This document shows, piece after piece, positions 12,363-13,121 of a stretch of DNA of 13,121 nt. The translations under genes and the position numbers were made by a program. The notes under the pieces were generated by a model. The model was not told where the DNA came from. It made no database searches and worked only from the letters and a program-made list of their open reading frames with translations. Position 1 is the stretch's first letter. The number at the start of each line of letters is the position of its first letter. This DNA is from DASZHJ01 sp035280245 (GTDB lineage: Bacteria; Pseudomonadota; Alphaproteobacteria; ATCC43930; CGMCC-115725), in NCBI GenBank assembly GCA_035280245.1, contig DATEGF010000288.1, forward strand, positions 1 to 13,121, in the 5' to 3' direction.

Positions 12363-13121
12363 ATGAGCGGCGATGCCGGCATCGAATCGATCGGCCTCTA
12401 CACGAACCTAGATCGTATCGCGAGCGGCCTTGCCAGGCTTGGCATCGGACCGACCGATGCGATCTCGCCTGAGCAGCTGTTTCAACTCGACCAGTGGCAC
12501 TATCACGGCACGGCCGCGATCGATGCCGCGGCGGCGGCACTGAGGCTCGGCCCCGAGAGCCGCATCCTCGAGATCGGCTCCGGCATCGGCGGGCCCGCGC
12601 GCTATCTCGCGCACGCGATCGGCTGTCGCGTCACCGCCCTCGAGCTGCAGCCCAAGGTGCACGCCATCGCCGAGGAACTCACGCGGCGCTGCGAGCTCGA
12701 TGGGCGCGTGACGCACGTCTGCGGCGACGCCCTCGCCCATCCGCTGCCGCCCGCCAGCTTCGACGCCGCGGTGAGCTGGCTCGCGGTGCTGCACATTCCG
12801 GACCGTCCGCGCCTCCTCGCACGGATCGCGAGCGCGCTGCGGCCCGGCGGTGGATGCTGCTTGGAGGATTTCTCGATGCGGGCGCCCTTCGAGGCCGCGG
12901 ACCTCCGGGATTTGCGCGATATCGTCTTCGGCATCACCGTCACGAGTACCGAGGCTTATGTCGCCGATCTCCACGCCGCGGGTTTCGCGAGCATCGAGGT
13001 CATGGATATGACGGATGAGTGGACAGGCTTCGTGACCGCCCGGCTCCAGGCTTGGCGCGCGAACCACGCGGCCTACGCGCGGGCGCACGGCGAGGCTGCC
13101 TACGCCGCGCAGGAGACCTTC
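12363..13121 (+). CDS. SAM-dependent methyltransferase, class I fold (3' end beyond the window)
   Basis: 253 codons are open from the ATG at 12363 to the window edge with no stop, so the C-terminus is missing. A GGGAG site (12350-12354) lies 8 nt before the ATG. Class I Rossmann methyltransferase signs: a lead-in LFQLDQWHYHGT (39-50), motif I LEIGSGIGGPAR (69-80) for S-adenosylmethionine, an acidic end of strand 2 (Glu94 in TALEL), motif II-like GDALAHPLPPASFDAAVSW (121-139), and the RPGG turn (160-163, Arg-Pro-Gly-Gly) after the motif III helix. The DQWHYHGT lead-in followed by GxGIGGPAR resembles small-molecule methyltransferases of the sarcosine/dimethylglycine and tocopherol/UbiE-like groups. 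The methyl acceptor cannot be read from sequence. It is about 300 bp past the DddP-like gene on the same strand, with its own probable control region, so operon membership is doubtful. Confidence 0.85.
   Translation, partial: MSGDAGIESIGLYTNLDRIASGLARLGIGPTDAISPEQLFQLDQWHYHGTAAIDAAAAALRLGPESRILEIGSGIGGPARYLAHAIGCRVTALELQPKVHAIAEELTRRCELDGRVTHVCGDALAHPLPPASFDAAVSWLAVLHIPDRPRLLARIASALRPGGGCCLEDFSMRAPFEAADLRDLRDIVFGITVTSTEAYVADLHAAGFASIEVMDMTDEWTGFVTARLQAWRANHAAYARAHGEAAYAAQETF

Overview
The window (13,121 bp) comes from a high-GC, densely packed bacterial chromosome. Coding sequence is roughly two-thirds G+C with strong GC bias at third codon positions, and there are GTG starts and translationally overlapping genes. 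Protein resemblances (an AmaB-type dehydrogenase, a DgcA/StcD-type demethylase, a DddP-like protein, an HlyB/HlyD exporter pair) point to a proteobacterium, most likely an alphaproteobacterium (Rhizobiales/Rhodospirillales-like). No rRNA, tRNA, transposase, integrase or CRISPR array was seen. Ten genes are called. Nine are complete and the last runs off the right edge.

Region A (1-4455, + strand) is a type I secretion operon: an HlyB-type ABC exporter with a catalytically dead C39-like domain, an HlyD-type membrane fusion protein whose start overlaps the exporter by 20 nt, and a Sel1-repeat protein whose GTG start overlaps the adaptor's stop codon. A perfect 13-bp stem hairpin (61-90) lies 15 nt before the exporter's GTG start. 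The secreted substrate and the TolC-like outer-membrane partner are not in the window.

Region B (4462-12064) looks like a catabolic island for small nitrogenous or methylated compounds. On the minus strand is a choline-kinase-like phosphotransferase. Divergent from it is a tight + strand operon: an arginase/agmatinase-fold hydrolase with an unusual GGDDS metal motif, a Rid-family protein without the RidA arginine, and an AmaB-type (ALDH7) piperideine-6-carboxylate/aminoadipate-semialdehyde dehydrogenase. Converging on it, on the minus strand, are a two-domain flavin/Fe-S N-demethylase-like oxidoreductase (DgcA/StcD type) and a small GYD-domain protein. Divergent from the oxidoreductase, across 89 bp, is a DddP-like M24-fold enzyme that keeps every metal ligand and catalytic residue I can recall for DMSP lyase DddP. 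The joint reading (inference) is breakdown of an N-methylated or sulfonium betaine-like substrate: demethylation, C-S/C-N lyase or hydrolase chemistry, ureohydrolase-like cleavage and semialdehyde oxidation.

Region C (12065-12362) is a 298-bp intergenic stretch. Its core, 12121-12300, is about 44% G+C by hand count. It carries three direct repeats of AATTGGCT at 21- and 42-bp intervals and several GTTC/GAAC dyads. It leads into a SAM-dependent methyltransferase gene (12363 to the window end). I regard this as the most likely control region in the window.
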